In this document: one piece after another, positions 41,083-50,171 of the stretch
Position numbering within the stretch: the stretch's first letter is position 1
Layout of the letters: every line of letters begins with the position of its first letter
Assembly: GCF_004000925.1 (NCBI RefSeq)
Contig: NZ_BIME01000016.1
Location: 50,874 to 114,873 of the forward strand
Direction of reading: 5' to 3'
Origin: Paenibacillus illinoisensis NBRC 15959
Lineage (GTDB): Bacteria; Bacillota; Bacilli; Paenibacillales; Paenibacillaceae
Length of the DNA: 64,000 nt
The notes under the pieces: model-generated
What the model saw: only the letters and a program-made list of their open reading frames with translations
Database searches by the model: none
Told to the model about the DNA's origin: nothing
Made by a program: the position numbers and the translations under genes

Positions 41083-42621
41083 TCACTTCCCGGCAACCTT
41101 GGCCTGTTTTGGCATTCCTGCCCCTGCCTCTGCCTCTTCCGGTACGATTAGACGTTTGCGTAATGCTAATGTGGTTAACCAGGATACAATCGCGATGACG
41201 AACATGATGACAAACAGGGAATGCAGACTGCCTTCCAGCACATTCCGAAGCAATGCCCATTTGTCATCCGACAAAGCAGCGTCCGTATGCGGTGCGAGCA
41301 GCTCATTCAAGTCACTTTCGGAAATGCCGGCATCGACCAGGTGCTGTTCACTGGATAATTTCGATATCCGGTAGTTCAACCATGTGCCAAATACGGCCGC
41401 GCCAATCGTTTGTCCCAGAGTACGCATGAACGTATGCAGTGCCGTTGAAGATCCGCGTTCCTGATATCCTACAGAGGACTGTGCAATGATGGTGAATATC
41501 GTAAACGCAAATCCAAAGCCAAGTCCGTAAATAAAGGTCAAAATAAACAGCACGGCCTGCGGGGATGTTCCCCCTACCAGGAAAAGTCCTCCCGAGCCAA
41601 TCGCGATTCCGGTCAATCCAATGAGTGCAGTCAGACGTGACCCGATTTTCATCAGGAGACGACCCGCCAGCACGCTACCGATTAACCAGCCTACGGACAT
41701 CGGCGCGAGCAGCAGTCCGGATTCAGTCGCGTTGCCTCCGCGAACGCCCTGTACCCATAACGGTAAATAACTGGTCAGGCCGATCATCAACGTGCTGGTG
41801 AGCAGTCCCGCAATATTGGCAACGCGGATGTCCCGAATACGGAACAGATGCAGTGGAACCATTGGCGCCTGGGCTCTTTTCTCAACGACAAAGAATAAGA
41901 TCATGAATACAACAGCAACTGCACTCAGCCCCAAAATGAGCGGAGAGCTCCAGGCATAATACTGCCCGCCAGCTGACAACACAAAGAGCAATGCCGTTAT
42001 GCCCACCGTGAAGGTCAGCGCACCGATGTAGTCGATTTTGGCGGTACGAGGTGAGATGTCTTCCTTCAAATAACGAAATACAAACCACATGGCAAGCAGG
42101 CCAAATGGCACGTTGAATCCAAAGATCCACTGCCAACCGAGATTGTCGACAAAGTAACCGCCAAGCAGCGGCCCTGCCAGGGAAGATATGCCCCACACCG
42201 AACTGATCCAGCCCTGAATCTTGCCTCGTTCTTCAATTCGGTAAATGTCTCCAATAATCGTAAACGTAACAGGCACAACCGCTCCTGCCCCAATCCCCTG
42301 AATGGCACGGAAAATAATCAGCTGCTCCATATTCTGTGAGAAGCAGCACAGCAATGAACCGAGCAAAAACAATGCACAGCCAATCAGGAACACGGGCTTT
42401 CGGCCGTACAGATCACTGATCTTGCCAAAAATGGGCGTGCTGACAGCCATCGTGAGCAGATAAGCGGTAAAGATCCAGCTAAGCAGCTGCACACTTCCCA
42501 GCTCACTGACAATCGTTGGTCCCGCCGGACCAATGACCGTTCCTTCAATCGCCGACAAAAAGGTTGCCAGCAACAATCCCGCCAAGATGAAACTGCGTTT
42601 CAAACCTCCGGTTGTATTCAC
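41083..42621 (-). CDS. DHA2-family (EmrB/QacA) drug:H+ antiporter
   Basis: About 512 residues, 14 helices. Marks are SFILAGLLLATFLSAIEGTVIGPAGPTIV (helix 1, motif D1), FGKISDLYGRKPVFLIG (motif A) and VWGISSLAGPLLGGYFVDNLGWQWIFGFNVP (motif C of antiporters). I prefer a GTG start at 42621 (VNTTGGLKRSF) with AGAAGGG upstream; a GTG at 42678 has a poor site. Single gene with terminator. Exports hydrophobic or cationic compounds in related proteins; substrate here unknown. Confidence 0.9.
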   Translation of the reverse strand: MNTTGGLKRSFILAGLLLATFLSAIEGTVIGPAGPTIVSELGSVQLLSWIFTAYLLTMAVSTPIFGKISDLYGRKPVFLIGCALFLLGSLLCCFSQNMEQLIIFRAIQGIGAGAVVPVTFTIIGDIYRIEERGKIQGWISSVWGISSLAGPLLGGYFVDNLGWQWIFGFNVPFGLLAMWFVFRYLKEDISPRTAKIDYIGALTFTVGITALLFVLSAGGQYYAWSSPLILGLSAVAVVFMILFFVVEKRAQAPMVPLHLFRIRDIRVANIAGLLTSTLMIGLTSYLPLWVQGVRGGNATESGLLLAPMSVGWLIGSVLAGRLLMKIGSRLTALIGLTGIAIGSGGLFLVGGTSPQAVLFILTFIYGLGFGFAFTIFTIIAQSSVGYQERGSSTALHTFMRTLGQTIGAAVFGTWLNYRISKLSSEQHLVDAGISESDLNELLAPHTDAALSDDKWALLRNVLEGSLHSLFVIMFVIAIVSWLTTLALRKRLIVPEEAEAGAGMPKQAKVAGK

Positions 42622-42747
42622 ACAAACCCTTCTCTCTTTGTTCTCTATATAAGTAAAACAATCATTTACGCTTCCCACTCCGGGTCAGAACAATCTTTCG
42701 ATCGCTGTTATGATGTAAATAAAAAATTAAACTTATATATTCTCTGT

Positions 42748-43320
42748 TTATTTTTTATGCTTGCGAAGCCACTCATCATACAGCAGGGAATACATCACCA
42801 TATCCTTAAATCCGGTGGAAGTATGCTGTACCTGACGCAGCAGACCTTCCCGCGTAAAGCCGTTGTTGATCAGGAACTCTCCCGAGGCGGCATTTCTTGG
42901 ATCCACCAATGCTTCAATCCGGTTAAGCCCCATGGTCTCATACCCGAAAGGCAGCATCACCGAGAACACTTCGGTCATATATCCATGCCGCCAGTAGTCA
43001 CGACCCAGCTCGTAACCAATCTCTCCGCGGAATGCGCCTTCAAGCTGCCATGTATTGTATCCACAGCTGCCGATAAGACGGCCTGTTTCCTTCAGTTCGA
43101 TGCCCCAGCGAATCGCCTCCTCTTCCCCTGCCATATGATTAAGCAATCCAATCATATCCGCAGCTTCACTTGTCCCGATCATCGGCGCCAGATTCATATA
43201 ACGGGTCACCTCCCGGTCTGACCAGTATGCGAACATCTGAGCCGCATCCCGGCGGCGCATTTTGCGCAGACGAAGTCGTGCTGTCTCGAGTTCGGGAATT
43301 CTCCCTTTAGATTTATACAT
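42748..43320 (-). CDS. GNAT N-acetyltransferase, RimJ/RimL type
   Basis: About 190 residues from the ATG at 43320 (MYKSKGRIPELETARLRLRK), with GGAG 9 bases upstream; the form starting 43374 is less likely. ETARLRLRKMRRRDAAQMFAYWSD, IGSCGYNTWQLEGAFRGEIGYELGRDYWRHGYMTEV and LVDPRNAASGEFLINNGFTREG follow RimJ/L acetyltransferases, which modify ribosomal or other protein N-termini or small amines. Target unknown. Confidence 0.9.
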   Translation of the reverse strand: MYKSKGRIPELETARLRLRKMRRRDAAQMFAYWSDREVTRYMNLAPMIGTSEAADMIGLLNHMAGEEEAIRWGIELKETGRLIGSCGYNTWQLEGAFRGEIGYELGRDYWRHGYMTEVFSVMLPFGYETMGLNRIEALVDPRNAASGEFLINNGFTREGLLRQVQHTSTGFKDMVMYSLLYDEWLRKHKK

Positions 43321-43425
43321 GAAAAGACACTCCGATCCGATCCATCTCTGCAGACCATAAGATTCAATAGTCATCTAAACATAACCTGCGCCGAATGGCA
43401 ACAGTTCAGTCATCGGTTAGATATC

Positions 43426-43455
43426 AAAAAAACCGGGCCGCAAGGGTCCCGGTCT
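43426..43455 (-). terminator. Intrinsic terminator
   Basis: On the minus strand ACCGGGACC/GGCCCGGT followed by seven T, 60 bases after the 98-residue gene. Confidence 0.85.
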
Positions 43456-43515
43456 TGTTGTACGTATGATTCAATCGAGCTGTCCGTAACAGCTTGTCCT
43501 GCCAGAGTTTCATCT

Positions 43516-43812
43516 TCAGGCGGTTGAAGCCTTCTTATCCGCTCCCAGCAGCTCATCGCTGACCCGGCCAAGCACAGCCGTAATTTCCTTATACTCTTCA
43601 ATGCCTGTCCCGGTCAGGCTCCACTGGTCGCCATGGGCGGTCAGGAAGTTCTCCTGCGTGAGATGTTCAAGCTCCTGCTTGATCTCCCGCTCGCCAACAC
43701 GATAGCCGCGCTCCTCCAATAGAGGCAGTGCGTCACCAACGGTCAAATCCTGATTTTGGGCCAAATATAGAAGATGAATCCGTACAAAAAGATTCTGTAC
43801 CTCTGCGTGCAT
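43516..43812 (-). CDS. Small winged-helix-like protein of unknown function
   Basis: 98 residues starting MHAEVQNLFVRIHLLYLAQNQDLTVGDALPLLEERGY. Helix-rich with a likely wing (REIKQELEHLTQENFLTAHGDQWSLTGTGIEEYKEI), so a DNA- or protein-binding winged helix is possible. AAGGAG lies before the ATG at 43812. Single gene with terminator. Family not recognised. Confidence 0.7.
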   Translation of the reverse strand: MHAEVQNLFVRIHLLYLAQNQDLTVGDALPLLEERGYRVGEREIKQELEHLTQENFLTAHGDQWSLTGTGIEEYKEITAVLGRVSDELLGADKKASTA

Positions 43813-43942
43813 AATCCAAACTCCTTCCAGGGTTATAGCCCTCCGTGATTGCTAAGTAATTACCCCGTGCGAGAAGCTGAGAAACAGGATGAATTTACAG
43901 GGGTTTCCCCTTCTTAATCAAAATTCTACCGAAATCCTCCGC

Positions 43943-43971
43943 TTGACTAAAGGCATGCACTGCACTATCTT
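43943..43971 (+). promoter_or_regulatory. Sigma-A promoter of msrC
   Basis: TTGACT (43943-43948), 17-base spacer, TATCTT (43966-43971); the leader would be about 33 bases. Confidence 0.6.
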
Positions 43972-44010
43972 GAAAATAAGTACCATTTTTGCTCGGGAGG
44001 GTGATTCACC

Positions 44011-44490
44011 ATGTTTCAAGCTGTTTCCTATGAAGGAACACGAAGCGAGCAGCACACCGCCGTCCTGGGACAGTTAAGTGCTCTGATCCGCGATGAACCA
44101 AGCGCCATTGCCAATCTGGCAAACGCTGCGGCGCTGCTCAATGTATTTTTAACCGATACCAATTGGGTTGGATTCTACCTGTATGATGGCAAAGAACTTG
44201 TTCTTGGTCCGTTCCAAGGGCTGCCTGCCTGCATCCGTATTCCGCTCGGACGCGGGGTGTGCGGCACATCTGCGGCGGAACGACGTACACTCGTTGTAGA
44301 CGATGTTCATGCTTTCCCAGGTCATATCGCCTGCGATGCCGCATCGAACAGTGAAATTGTCGTGCCCATTATCAAAAACGGCGAATTATACGGGGTGCTC
44401 GACATCGACAGCCCGATCAAAAACCGTTTTGACGACGAAGATCGTATTTTCCTGGAACAGGCCGTGAAACTGCTCACAGAGCAGCTGTAA
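44011..44490 (+). CDS. msrC: Free methionine-(R)-sulfoxide reductase (GAF domain)
   Basis: Reduces free Met-R-sulfoxide with a GAF-domain active site. 159 residues. The three conserved cysteines lie in LPACIRIPLG, RGVCGTSA and HIACDAASNSEIVVPI; NWVGFYLYDGKELVLGPFQG and GVLDIDSPIKNRFDDED complete the family pattern (YtsP in B. subtilis). GGGAGGG precedes the ATG. It has its own promoter and shares a strong terminator with the convergent TipA-like gene. Adds to the oxidative-damage functions of the window. Confidence 0.94.
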   Translation: MFQAVSYEGTRSEQHTAVLGQLSALIRDEPSAIANLANAAALLNVFLTDTNWVGFYLYDGKELVLGPFQGLPACIRIPLGRGVCGTSAAERRTLVVDDVHAFPGHIACDAASNSEIVVPIIKNGELYGVLDIDSPIKNRFDDEDRIFLEQAVKLLTEQL

Positions 44491-44557
44491 CCACGGTTCT
44501 GCCGAAGGTCATTGTACCTATAATAAGCAGGTTGTTACAGCAATACGTACTGAAGAT

Positions 44558-44600
44558 AGCCAAAAAGCACAGACCAGTAGTGGTCTGTGCTTTTTGGCTT
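44558..44600. terminator. Bidirectional terminator
   Basis: AGCCAAAAAGCACAGACCA pairs fully with its inverse across a GTAG loop; serves msrC and the convergent regulator. Confidence 0.92.
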
Positions 44601-44646
44601 ATGCCTTTACATCCATGTTCTGCTCGCCCATGGTTACTCTATGCAT

Positions 44647-45438
44647 TTAGGTCAATTCCTGTTCCGCTTTGATCATCATGCCGTCTCGCAAAAATTCAGC
44701 CAGCTTCGGATGATAACCGTCGTACATTTGGCGGAAATTTTGATGCTCCACATACAGATTGCCCAAATCACGATAGATTTCGGCAGTAGGCGTGTAGTAA
44801 TCCTTGACCCATTCGAGATGTCTGCCAATGATGTGCTGAACTTCCGGGGATTCAGGTGTCAGGCCATCTTCGATCGCCCGCTGCAAGTCCCGGTTGATTC
44901 GGTCTATTTTTTCCTGGGAATCCAGGTAATCTTCTTTGGTTTTGAGTTCCCCGTCATAAGATACGGCTGATTCAGATTGTGCTGGATGCCAGTTTTTCGT
45001 TATGACCGGTTCATGGCTCGGTGACTCCGTTGAATCAGGCAGCATACTGTGATGCCCTTTTTTGATAAAACCCTGATACAACTCCCGGACCTCAAGCTCA
45101 TACTCTCCCTGCAAATGGGAAATGGTTTTGTCCAGAGTCTGGATCAAGCCATGCAAATGCAATGCTTTCTCGAGCAGCTGAATGCGCTGCTGCTGCATCA
45201 TATGAATGATATCATGATGATCTTCCTGCAGCATGGAGCCGATCTCTTCCTGTTCCACTCCCAGCTCCTTACAGAACAGAATCTGCTGGAGCTTCAACAG
45301 CTCCGGTTTCTCATAATAAACTTCATTCTGGTCTCTACCTGCAAATGCAGGTGTTAGCCAACCTGATTTTACATATTGGCTCAATTCATTCAGACTGATA
45401 CCGGACATGCCGGATACGTCCGCCATGGTATACGCCAT
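44647..45438 (-). CDS. MerR-family regulator with TipAS-like domain
   Basis: 263 residues from the ATG at 45438 (MAYTMADVSGMSGISLNEL), with AGGAGG 8 bases upstream. The N-terminal MerR helix-turn-helix looks divergent (SLNELSQYVKSGWLTPAFAGRD instead of the usual RYYDEIGLL), followed by a coiled coil (about 75-115) and a C-terminal TipAS-like domain (IGRHLEWVKDYYTPTAEIYRDLGNLYVEHQNFRQMYDGYHPKLAEFLRDGM). TipAS domains trap thiopeptide-like antibiotics and switch on efflux genes. The shift in the HTH suggests altered DNA recognition. Ligand and target unknown. Confidence 0.88.
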   Translation of the reverse strand: MAYTMADVSGMSGISLNELSQYVKSGWLTPAFAGRDQNEVYYEKPELLKLQQILFCKELGVEQEEIGSMLQEDHHDIIHMMQQQRIQLLEKALHLHGLIQTLDKTISHLQGEYELEVRELYQGFIKKGHHSMLPDSTESPSHEPVITKNWHPAQSESAVSYDGELKTKEDYLDSQEKIDRINRDLQRAIEDGLTPESPEVQHIIGRHLEWVKDYYTPTAEIYRDLGNLYVEHQNFRQMYDGYHPKLAEFLRDGMMIKAEQELT

Positions 45439-45644
45439 TCGCAACACCTCCTGTCTACACTGCATTATGATTCAGGGTTATTCATACTGCTTTTATGTTG
45501 ATTGAGTTAGGTACAAGATTGGGACAACAATTAGTGCATTGTTTTGCGGTATGTAAAGTATTTATACCCTCCTGATGGGATGTGAACCGGGGGTCAGTAG
45601 GGAAATCGAAAGTGTTTTCACTATTTCCTATCGATCCATACAGA

Positions 45645-45682
45645 AAGAGCCCCACACCAACTACATTGGGTGCGGGACCTTA
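45645..45682 (-). terminator. Likely terminator of the aldehyde dehydrogenase gene
   Basis: On the minus strand GTCCCGCACC/GGTGTGGGGC pairing followed by TCTTTCTG, about 46 bases after the stop. Confidence 0.6.
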
Positions 45683-45727
45683 TTATTTCATGTTAGACAG
45701 GGCAAAACAGCCTGCTTGCAAATATCC

Positions 45728-47152
45728 TTAATTTTTATTGAACATGACAAACTTGAGTTCTGTCATTTCTTCAACAGCGTATTTGACACCTTCACGTCCC
45801 ATACCGCTCTGCTTCACACCACCGTATGGCATGTGATCCACCCGGAACGTAGGAATGTCGTTGATCATGACCCCTCCAGCCTCAATATGATCAGCTGCAT
45901 GCAGTGCAGTATGAATATTGTTCGTAAAAATACCTGCCTGAAGTCCATAGATGGAATCATTCACGTGCTCAATGCCTTCTTGGACCGAATTCACAGTGTT
46001 AATAACAACAATCGGTGCAAAGACTTCCTGGCACGACACCTTCGCATCACGCGGCACGTTAACGAGTACGGTTGGACGCAGCACGCCTCCTTCAGCCTCT
46101 CCTCCTGCGGCGACCGTAGCTCCTGCCTGTTTCGCTTCGTCGATCCAATCCAGGGTCCGCTTTACGTCTTTGGCTGTAATGAGTGCCGAAACCACAGTAT
46201 CCGGGTTCAGCGGATCTCCTGTCACGACTTGTTTCGCTGCTTCCGCGAAGCGGCGTATGAATTCGTCTGCAATGGCACTGTGTACATAAATGCGCTGCAA
46301 TGAAATGCATACCTGACCCTGATACGTAAAGGCACCTGTCACACATCTTGGGACCACTTTGTCCAGATCCGCATCCTGATCCACAATGACAGCTGCATTC
46401 GATCCAAGCTCCAGCGTTACCCGTTTCAATCCCGCCTGACTGCGAATGCTTGTCCCTACCGCTGGGCTGCCCGTAAATGTAATATGGGCTATGCGTGGAT
46501 CGGATACGAGCACATCACCAATCGTTTTGCCATCCCCACTTACCACGTTTAATGCACCATCCGGCAACCCGGCTTCCTGAAGCAGGTTCGCGATATAGTA
46601 GGCAGACAACGGTGTCTGCTCAGCCGGTTTCAGAACGATGGTATTGCCTGCTGCAAGGGCAGGTCCAACCTTATGTGCCACCAGATTCATCGGAAAATTA
46701 AACGGCGTAATCGCCCCGATGACACCCAGAGGCTGTCGCATGGTATATCCGATACGCCCTTCACCGCCCTTGGCTGCATCCAGAGGAACGGTCTCCCCTG
46801 TGAGCCGCTTCGCTTCTTCTGCGGCAAAACGGTACGTTTCCACCGTACGATCCACTTCCGCAAGCGCAGCCGTGATTGGTTTGGCCGCTTCCAGCGCAAT
46901 CACTCGTGCCGCCTCTTCCTTCCGCTCTTCCAGCAGGGTGGAGAGCTTGTAAAGGATGTCTGCACGCCGGTGAGCAGGCATGCTGCGCATCTCCTTGCCG
47001 GCCTGAACGGCAGCTGTTATGGCTGCTTCTGCCTCCTCCGCCGAAGCGGTAGACACTTCAGCCAATGTTTCTCCGGAATACGGTGCCTGAAGTGCCTTAT
47101 ATTCTACTGATTCCGTGGGTTTACCACCGATAAACAGATGTTGTTTTTTCAT
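45728..47152 (-). CDS. NAD(P)+-dependent aldehyde dehydrogenase
   Basis: 474 residues from the ATG at 47152 (MKKQHLFIGGK), with GGAGG 8 bases upstream; an in-frame start at 47218 lacks one. ALDH motifs: GAITPFNFPMNLVAHKVGPALAAGNTIVLKPAEQTPLSA, ITFTGSPAVGTSIRSQAG, catalytic Glu in TLELGSNAAVIVD, catalytic Cys in GAFTYQGQVCISLQRIYVH. ELGSNA in place of ELGGKSP sets it apart from betaine or benzaldehyde enzymes and resembles lactaldehyde- or succinate-semialdehyde-like groups. Substrate not determinable. The protein ends MFNKN. Confidence 0.92.
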   Translation of the reverse strand: MKKQHLFIGGKPTESVEYKALQAPYSGETLAEVSTASAEEAEAAITAAVQAGKEMRSMPAHRRADILYKLSTLLEERKEEAARVIALEAAKPITAALAEVDRTVETYRFAAEEAKRLTGETVPLDAAKGGEGRIGYTMRQPLGVIGAITPFNFPMNLVAHKVGPALAAGNTIVLKPAEQTPLSAYYIANLLQEAGLPDGALNVVSGDGKTIGDVLVSDPRIAHITFTGSPAVGTSIRSQAGLKRVTLELGSNAAVIVDQDADLDKVVPRCVTGAFTYQGQVCISLQRIYVHSAIADEFIRRFAEAAKQVVTGDPLNPDTVVSALITAKDVKRTLDWIDEAKQAGATVAAGGEAEGGVLRPTVLVNVPRDAKVSCQEVFAPIVVINTVNSVQEGIEHVNDSIYGLQAGIFTNNIHTALHAADHIEAGGVMINDIPTFRVDHMPYGGVKQSGMGREGVKYAVEEMTELKFVMFNKN

Positions 47153-47306
47153 TATTGAATCCTCCAATCCATCATTGCTGCAAGTTTGACCTATGAAGTT
47201 ACAGCGGGTCAAGTTCATGACAGAACAATCTTGTGATCGCAGTTATCCTTTATCTATTTATACACCACAGCAGCATCTTCAACCCAGCCTTAATTCCGGC
47301 AGTGCC

Positions 47307-47729
47307 CTATTTCACCGTTAATACCGGGCATGCTGCTTGTTTCAATACACCGTGGCTGACACTGCCAACGACGATTTCTGCCAGCACGCTTTTGCCGCCC
47401 GTACCCATGACAATGAGGCTGCACTCTCTTTCGCGCGACACCCGGCAGATCTCGTTTACCGGGTCCCCGGCAATGAGCAGTGTCTCATAAGGGATAGAAT
47501 GTCCGGACAATAGCTGTTCTACCGGTGCAATAATATGCTGCCCTTCTTCCGCAATTCGTGCTTCCAGATCTACTCCCAGAGCCGGCTCATTCAAGGATAC
47601 GGAAGGATTCACATGCACAATAATCAATCTGGCGGGATGCTTCAAACTTTCAGCTAAGTCAACAGCTGTTTCCAATGCCTTATGCGCATGATCCGACCCA
47701 TCAACAGCTACTACGATTCGTTCCAGCAT
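47307..47729 (-). CDS. Universal stress protein, UspA family
   Basis: About 140 residues from the ATG at 47729 (MLERIVVAVDGSDHAHKAL), with GGGGGAA just ahead. The nucleotide-binding motif G-x2-G-x9-G(S/T) is seen in MGTGGKSVLAEIVVGSVSHGVLKQAACPVLTVK, so ATP binding is likely. It begins 17 bases after the MFS gene on the same strand, so merR, the MFS gene and uspA may form one operon. Role in stress survival is inferred from the family. Confidence 0.93.
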   Translation of the reverse strand: MLERIVVAVDGSDHAHKALETAVDLAESLKHPARLIIVHVNPSVSLNEPALGVDLEARIAEEGQHIIAPVEQLLSGHSIPYETLLIAGDPVNEICRVSRERECSLIVMGTGGKSVLAEIVVGSVSHGVLKQAACPVLTVK

Positions 47730-47746
47730 TTCAATTCCCCCATCCA

Positions 47747-48964
47747 TTAATGTGTAATTGCTGCATCGATATCACGCAGATGTCTACGGCGTGCAAGCAG
47801 AACCACGACACCAACCAGTACCATCAATGCGCCAAAATAAAACGGTGTTTCCGGCAGGAACCATTCCGACAATTTACCTGCAAGCCAAGGTGCCAGCGCA
47901 CCGCCAAGGAAACGTACGAAGCTGTAAGCAGCCGAAGCAACCGAACGTTCAACCGGAGCAGCCTCCATAACAGCCGTCGTAATCAATGTGTTGTTGATAC
48001 CAAGGAATATCCCGGCAACGATAACAGCAACAATGACAGTTGTGGACGATCCCATGACTGTACCCACGGCCATAACAATGAGGTCAATCGCAAACAGGGT
48101 CAGCATCACACTCATGGAAGGAACCGAGCCGAATCGACGCTGCAGTCTTGGTGCCACGAATACAGACGTGATTGCAAGCATGAGGCCCCAACCGAAGAAC
48201 ACATATCCAAGTCCATGCTCATCCAGGTTCATGACATAAGGTGAATAAGCCATCAACGTGAAGAAACCAAAGTTATACAGAAAGGCCGTAATCGCCAGTG
48301 TTTTCAGAGATGGATAACTCAGCGCCTTGAACGGATCGGACAGGGAACTGCGTGTTTTCGGCTTGGCCATTTTGGGCAGCATAAACGTAATGCTGATAAA
48401 GGCAATCATCATCAGGACTGCAACCCCATAGAATGGACCACGCCACGAGATGGAACCAAGCTCACCGCCAAGCAGTGGACCTACGGCAATCCCAAGACCC
48501 AGTGCGGCTTCGTACAAAATAATCGCTTTGGCCGTCCCTGAAGTGGACAGACCAACAATCGCAGATAACGCTGTAGCGATAAACAAGGCATTACCTAGCC
48601 CCCAGCCTCCGCGGTAACCAACCAGGGCACCAACTGTATCTGATGTTCCGCCCAGAGCGGAGAAGATGACGATAAGTAAAATCCCGCTAAGCAGCGTCCA
48701 CTTGACACCGATCCGGCTGGAAACAACGCCAGTAATCAGCATGGCAATCCCGGTTACGGCGTTATAGCTCGTAAAGAGCAGGGAAACCTGGCTTTTGGAT
48801 GCATGCAGCTGATCTGCAATGGCAGGCAGGATGGGGTCAACCAATCCCAGTCCCATAAATGAAATGATACACGCGAAGGCGACAGCCCAGACAGCCCGTG
48901 GTTGGGACAGTAATCCTCCGCGTGATGACGGCAGTTCGTCAGGTAAGGATGGTTCTCTTTTCAT
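47747..48964 (-). CDS. MFS drug-type transporter
   Basis: 405 residues from the ATG at 48964 (MKREPSLPDELPSSRG), with AGGAGG 8 bases upstream. Twelve predicted helices; VWAVAFACIISFMGLGLVDPILPAIADQLHASKSQVSLLFTSYN is typical of DHA1-type exporters, and VVSSRIGVKWTLLSG covers motif A; LYEAALGLGIAVGPLLGGELGSISWRGPF is motif C. It follows a MerR gene and a promoter with a 19-base spacer, the usual arrangement for MerR-type drug sensors such as BltR/BmrR. Substrate unknown. Confidence 0.88.
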   Translation of the reverse strand: MKREPSLPDELPSSRGGLLSQPRAVWAVAFACIISFMGLGLVDPILPAIADQLHASKSQVSLLFTSYNAVTGIAMLITGVVSSRIGVKWTLLSGILLIVIFSALGGTSDTVGALVGYRGGWGLGNALFIATALSAIVGLSTSGTAKAIILYEAALGLGIAVGPLLGGELGSISWRGPFYGVAVLMMIAFISITFMLPKMAKPKTRSSLSDPFKALSYPSLKTLAITAFLYNFGFFTLMAYSPYVMNLDEHGLGYVFFGWGLMLAITSVFVAPRLQRRFGSVPSMSVMLTLFAIDLIVMAVGTVMGSSTTVIVAVIVAGIFLGINNTLITTAVMEAAPVERSVASAAYSFVRFLGGALAPWLAGKLSEWFLPETPFYFGALMVLVGVVVLLARRRHLRDIDAAITH

Positions 48965-49000
48965 ACATGATACCTCCTGGTTATAAATTGAAATTTGATT

Positions 49001-49031
49001 GTAATACATGAAATTTTCATTCCGCTTTCAA
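49001..49031 (-). promoter_or_regulatory. MerR-type promoter with 19-base spacer before the MFS gene
   Basis: On the minus strand TTGAAA (49026-49031) and TATTAC (49001-49006) are 19 bases apart, and ATGAAATTTTCAT, a 6+1+6 palindrome, sits in the spacer at 49008-49020. A 19-20-base spacer holding a dyad is the mark of promoters that MerR-family activators untwist. Binding is inferred. Confidence 0.55.
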
Positions 49032-49122
49032 AAGCAAGTGAAACAAAACGGCACAAAATGACACCGGATCACCCGGTGCTTGCACGATTTCGTTTGTATG
49101 GAGTGATGTGTTGCTCCCTTGC

Positions 49123-49578
49123 TTATCCGTCTTCGGGATGTTCCATAGATTCATTCTTCTGTAATCGCTGAATCCCGTTCTGCACCCGTTCTCGCAATTC
49201 CTCCAGCTCTGCCTGTACGGCATGAATACTCTGCAGTTTCTGTTCAATTAACTGTAGTTGACCACCCAGCGTTTCATCCATACTCGTGAGTTTTTCAATC
49301 CGTTCCTTCACTTCGGTTGTCTGCTGGTAATCAAATCGCTGCTCATTCAGCACATCAGTCGTTGCGATATACGTATGCAGTTCCTGTAGAGAGAAGCCAA
49401 GCACTTCCTTGGCACGGACAACCTTTTTCAAATAGTCGATATCCGCTCTCGTATACAGCCGCGTGCCACCGTCCGTCCGCTGAGGTGAAGGCATGACACC
49501 AATCTCTTCGTAATACCGGATGGTACGCTTCGTCAACCCACATTCCTTGGCTACGTCGTCGATCTTATACAAGCTCAT
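49123..49578 (-). CDS. MerR-family transcriptional regulator
   Basis: About 151 residues from the ATG at 49578 (MSLYKIDDVAKECGLTKRTIRYYEEIGVMPSPQRTDGGTRLYTRADID), with GAGG 8 bases upstream; a GTG three codons earlier is possible. The N-terminal winged HTH is canonical; the long dimer helix follows (QTTEVKERIEKLTSMDETLGGQLQLIEQKLQSIHAVQAELEELRERV). There is no recognisable ligand domain beyond that, as in many small MerR proteins. Located 158 bases upstream of the MFS exporter on the same strand, so probably its activator. Confidence 0.92.
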   Translation of the reverse strand: MSLYKIDDVAKECGLTKRTIRYYEEIGVMPSPQRTDGGTRLYTRADIDYLKKVVRAKEVLGFSLQELHTYIATTDVLNEQRFDYQQTTEVKERIEKLTSMDETLGGQLQLIEQKLQSIHAVQAELEELRERVQNGIQRLQKNESMEHPEDG

Positions 49579-49622
49579 TTCCTTCACCTCACTTTTAATA
49601 TATCTATAATGTTATGTACATA

Positions 49623-49651
49623 ATTATATATAATTATAACGTTAACGTCAA
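49623..49651 (-). promoter_or_regulatory. Near-consensus promoter of merR
   Basis: On the minus strand TTGACG (49646-49651), 17-base spacer, TATAAT (49623-49628). The -35 region lies within an AACGTT-rich repeat. Transcript leader about 40 bases. Confidence 0.7.
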
Positions 49652-49695
49652 CGTTAGATTTCAATCGCAGCAGCGCCATGAACCTCGCCGAACAC

Positions 49696-49718
49696 AAAAA
49701 GACCCGCCTCCGCGGATC
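49696..49718 (-). terminator. Terminator of the SdpI-like gene
   Basis: On the minus strand GATCCGC-GGAG-GCGGGTC then TTTTT, 38 bases after the stop. Confidence 0.7.
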
Positions 49719-49755
49719 CTCTGCCTCTATCTTTTTTACATCGAACAAAGATTTT

Positions 49756-50118
49756 CTATGATGCACCTTGCTCGCTTTGCTTCCGCTTCTGAGCATGCTG
49801 TACTTCCTTTAAGCGCCCTTCCACTTTTGTAAACAGTCTGAACGTATAGAACGCAACTGCAAACAGACTGAGTACGAGAGCCTGTACATCGGTAAACCAG
49901 AATCCAAGAATACCAAACACCGTAATAATGACCCCAAACTGCATCATCAGGTTGGCGCTGTAACGCTGAGCTTCGTCCCATAAATCGGGATCACTCATGG
50001 CGCGCGGGGTACGATAACCATATATGCCATTAATCTTTTTCGGCGGTTTTTTGAACAGCATTAATCCCAACACGAAATAGCACACTCCGCATATTAACCC
50101 TACAATTGCTCCTGCCAA
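49756..50118 (-). CDS. SdpI-like membrane protein
   Basis: 120 residues, three hydrophobic segments (GAIVGLICGVCYFVLGLML, FGVIITVFGILGFWF, LVLSLFAVAFYTFRLF). GIYGYRTPRAMSDPDLWDEAQRYSA is the core signature of the SdpI domain, found in the immunity protein SdpI of B. subtilis, which guards against the SdpC toxin, and in many other membrane proteins. No toxin gene lies nearby, so a toxin-immunity role is not supported here. Start ATG at 50118 with a GGAG-type site. Confidence 0.88.
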   Translation of the reverse strand: MAGAIVGLICGVCYFVLGLMLFKKPPKKINGIYGYRTPRAMSDPDLWDEAQRYSANLMMQFGVIITVFGILGFWFTDVQALVLSLFAVAFYTFRLFTKVEGRLKEVQHAQKRKQSEQGAS

Positions 50119-50171
50119 GTTGTTCTCCCCTTCTCTTCAAACGTGCCTCTAAACATGCCTGCAGCCATAAA

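Noticed and set aside
45575..46303. 242-codon plus-strand frame antisense to the aldehyde dehydrogenase
   Set aside because: No ribosome site and low-quality translation; the dehydrogenase on the other strand is conserved.
47183..47210. TTGACC...GGTCAA inverted repeat before the aldehyde dehydrogenase
   Set aside because: Six-base arms with a 15-base spacer are common by chance, and no partner regulator was found.
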